This document shows, piece after piece, positions 63,192-64,000 of a DNA stretch of 64,000 bases. Positions within the stretch are counted from its first letter, which is position 1; every line of letters begins with the position of its first letter. The position numbers and the translations under genes are program-made. The notes beneath the pieces are model-generated. The model had not been told where the DNA came from and did no database searches. It was given only the letters and a program-made list of their open reading frames with translations. Source of the stretch: Certhia americana (taxonomy: Eukaryota; Chordata; Aves; Passeriformes; Certhiidae); the NCBI GenBank assembly GCA_018697195.1, contig CM031857.1:63963698-64027697 (forward strand). The letters are read 5' to 3'.

Positions 63192-63550
63192 GCTGTGCCA
63201 TCACAGCACATTCTTTTAATAAAAAATTGTCTTCCTTAAACATTTCAGCCATAACCGAAGCCCTTAAAAGCTGAGGGCAGTCTTCTGTGAGACCTTTGCC
63301 AAGATCAAAGTATAAAAGGGTCAGAGGAAAATCTCTGTAATGCTCACCTGGGAAAAATGAAGCCTTTATTATGACAGAAAAAAAAGAGTTATGGCTAGTA
63401 ACTGCATGAATGCAGTGAATACTTTGAACTTATAGTGGCAGTTACAGAACCATTGAGCTAATGCTGAAATGTGGTATTTTATACTGGTTTTCTTATGTTC
63501 CTCGAATACAGAATTCTGGAATCAAAAAATGGCTTGGTTGGAAAGGACAT

Positions 63551-64000
63551 GGAATCACAGAATCACAGAATCACAAAATAGTTAGGGTTGGGAGGCAGCT
63601 CTGGGGATCATCCAGTCCAACCCTCCTGCCAAGGAAGGGTCACTAGACCAGCTGACACAGCAAGACATCCAGGTGAGTTTGAGTCTCCAGAGAGGGGTAC
63701 CACAGCAGTCTGTTCTGGTGCTCTGGCATTATCACTTGGAGAAGTTCTTCATGCTGAGGTGGAACTTCTTGTGTTTTAGTTTATAGTCATTACTTCTCCT
63801 TCTGTCACTGGGCAATGCTGAAAAGAAGCTGGCACCACTCACTTTTGAGATGTTTATATGTATTGATGAGATCCCCTCACAGCCTTGTCTTTTCCACACT
63901 AAACAGGCCCAGCTCCCTCAGTCTCTCCTCATAAGAGAGATGCTCCAGATCCCTCATCATCTTTGTAACCCTCTGACAGACCCTGTCCAGTAGCTCCCTG
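63551..64000 (-). mobile_element. CR1 LINE, minus strand, cut by the window edge
   Basis: Three reversed terminal repeats ('ggaatcacagaatcacagaa') mark the 3' end at the left. They are followed by 'gttagggttgggaggcagct', 'atccagtccaaccctcctgc', 'tgtttatatgtattgatga', 'gatcccctcacagccttgtc', 'ccagctccctcagtctctcc' and 'accctctgacagaccctgtc'. It continues past 64000. The open frame at its left end is not a gene. Confidence 0.94.

Larger units (their letters stand above)
55200..63550. other. Unassigned AT-rich DNA
   Basis: No gene is supported. Contents include a 130-codon minus-strand open frame at 56727-57119 and a 116-codon one at 62149-62499 without recognised domains. Simple sequences are T-runs near 58107, the GATA/GACA microsatellite at 58791-58880, A18 at 60145-60162, A16 at 62840-62855 and T24 at 63168-63191. 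Confidence 0.5.

Noticed and set aside
1..64000. CRISPR arrays, bacterial operons, phage or defence systems
   Set aside because: No regularly spaced repeats and no prokaryotic gene organisation; the DNA is a vertebrate nuclear type.

Overview
This window looks like AT-rich, gene-free nuclear DNA from a bird. It is either an intergenic desert or the inside of a very large intron. The avian assignment rests on the interspersed repeats. There are about ten CR1 LINE fragments whose 3' ends carry the CR1 terminal octamer (ATTCTRTG-like, read as 'agaatcacagaat' on the opposite strand). There are also several LTRs that begin TGTRCTGG and end ATGACA, which match the common avian ERVL-type LTR from memory. 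The mix resembles a neoavian, perhaps passerine, genome, but I cannot fix the species.

Layout. 1-7.6 kb: mostly unassigned AT-rich DNA with a decayed CR1 piece near 0.92-1.51 kb and a CR1 3' tail at 7.56-7.71 kb. 10.4-11.6 kb: a compound trinucleotide microsatellite, then a nearly complete ERVL-type solo LTR. 12-16.8 kb: a possible conserved element near 13 kb, a heavily decayed minus-strand LTR at 15.0-15.6 kb, and a CR1 scrap at 16.7 kb. 16.8-31.2 kb: mostly unassigned, broken by a minus-strand CR1 at 23.56-24.27 kb, with candidate regulatory blocks near 21.3, 28.3 and 29.2 kb. 31.2-42 kb: CR1 scraps, paired perfect inverted repeats at 38.03-38.10 kb, and the best-preserved CR1 at 40.94-41.61 kb. 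42.6-45.3 kb: the densest repeat cluster, with two head-to-head CR1 copies, a probable ERV internal fragment, a full minus-strand LTR and a truncated plus-strand LTR of the same family. 45-64 kb: sparse repeats (a possible LTR-like block at 47.3-47.8 kb, CR1 at 48.8-49.2 kb, a second LTR-type element at 54.8-55.2 kb, a GATA/GACA microsatellite at 58.8 kb) and a CR1 running off the right edge.

I find no convincing host protein-coding gene, tRNA, rRNA or snRNA. The only coding signal I trust is reverse-transcriptase remnant inside CR1 copies. The longest open frames outside repeats (130 and 116 codons) have no recognisable domain or splice context. I found no bacterial-type operon, CRISPR array or defence system, and do not claim a novel system. 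The observations most worth checking are the inverted LTR pair at 44.4-45.3 kb, the stem-loop sequences, and the candidate conserved non-coding elements.
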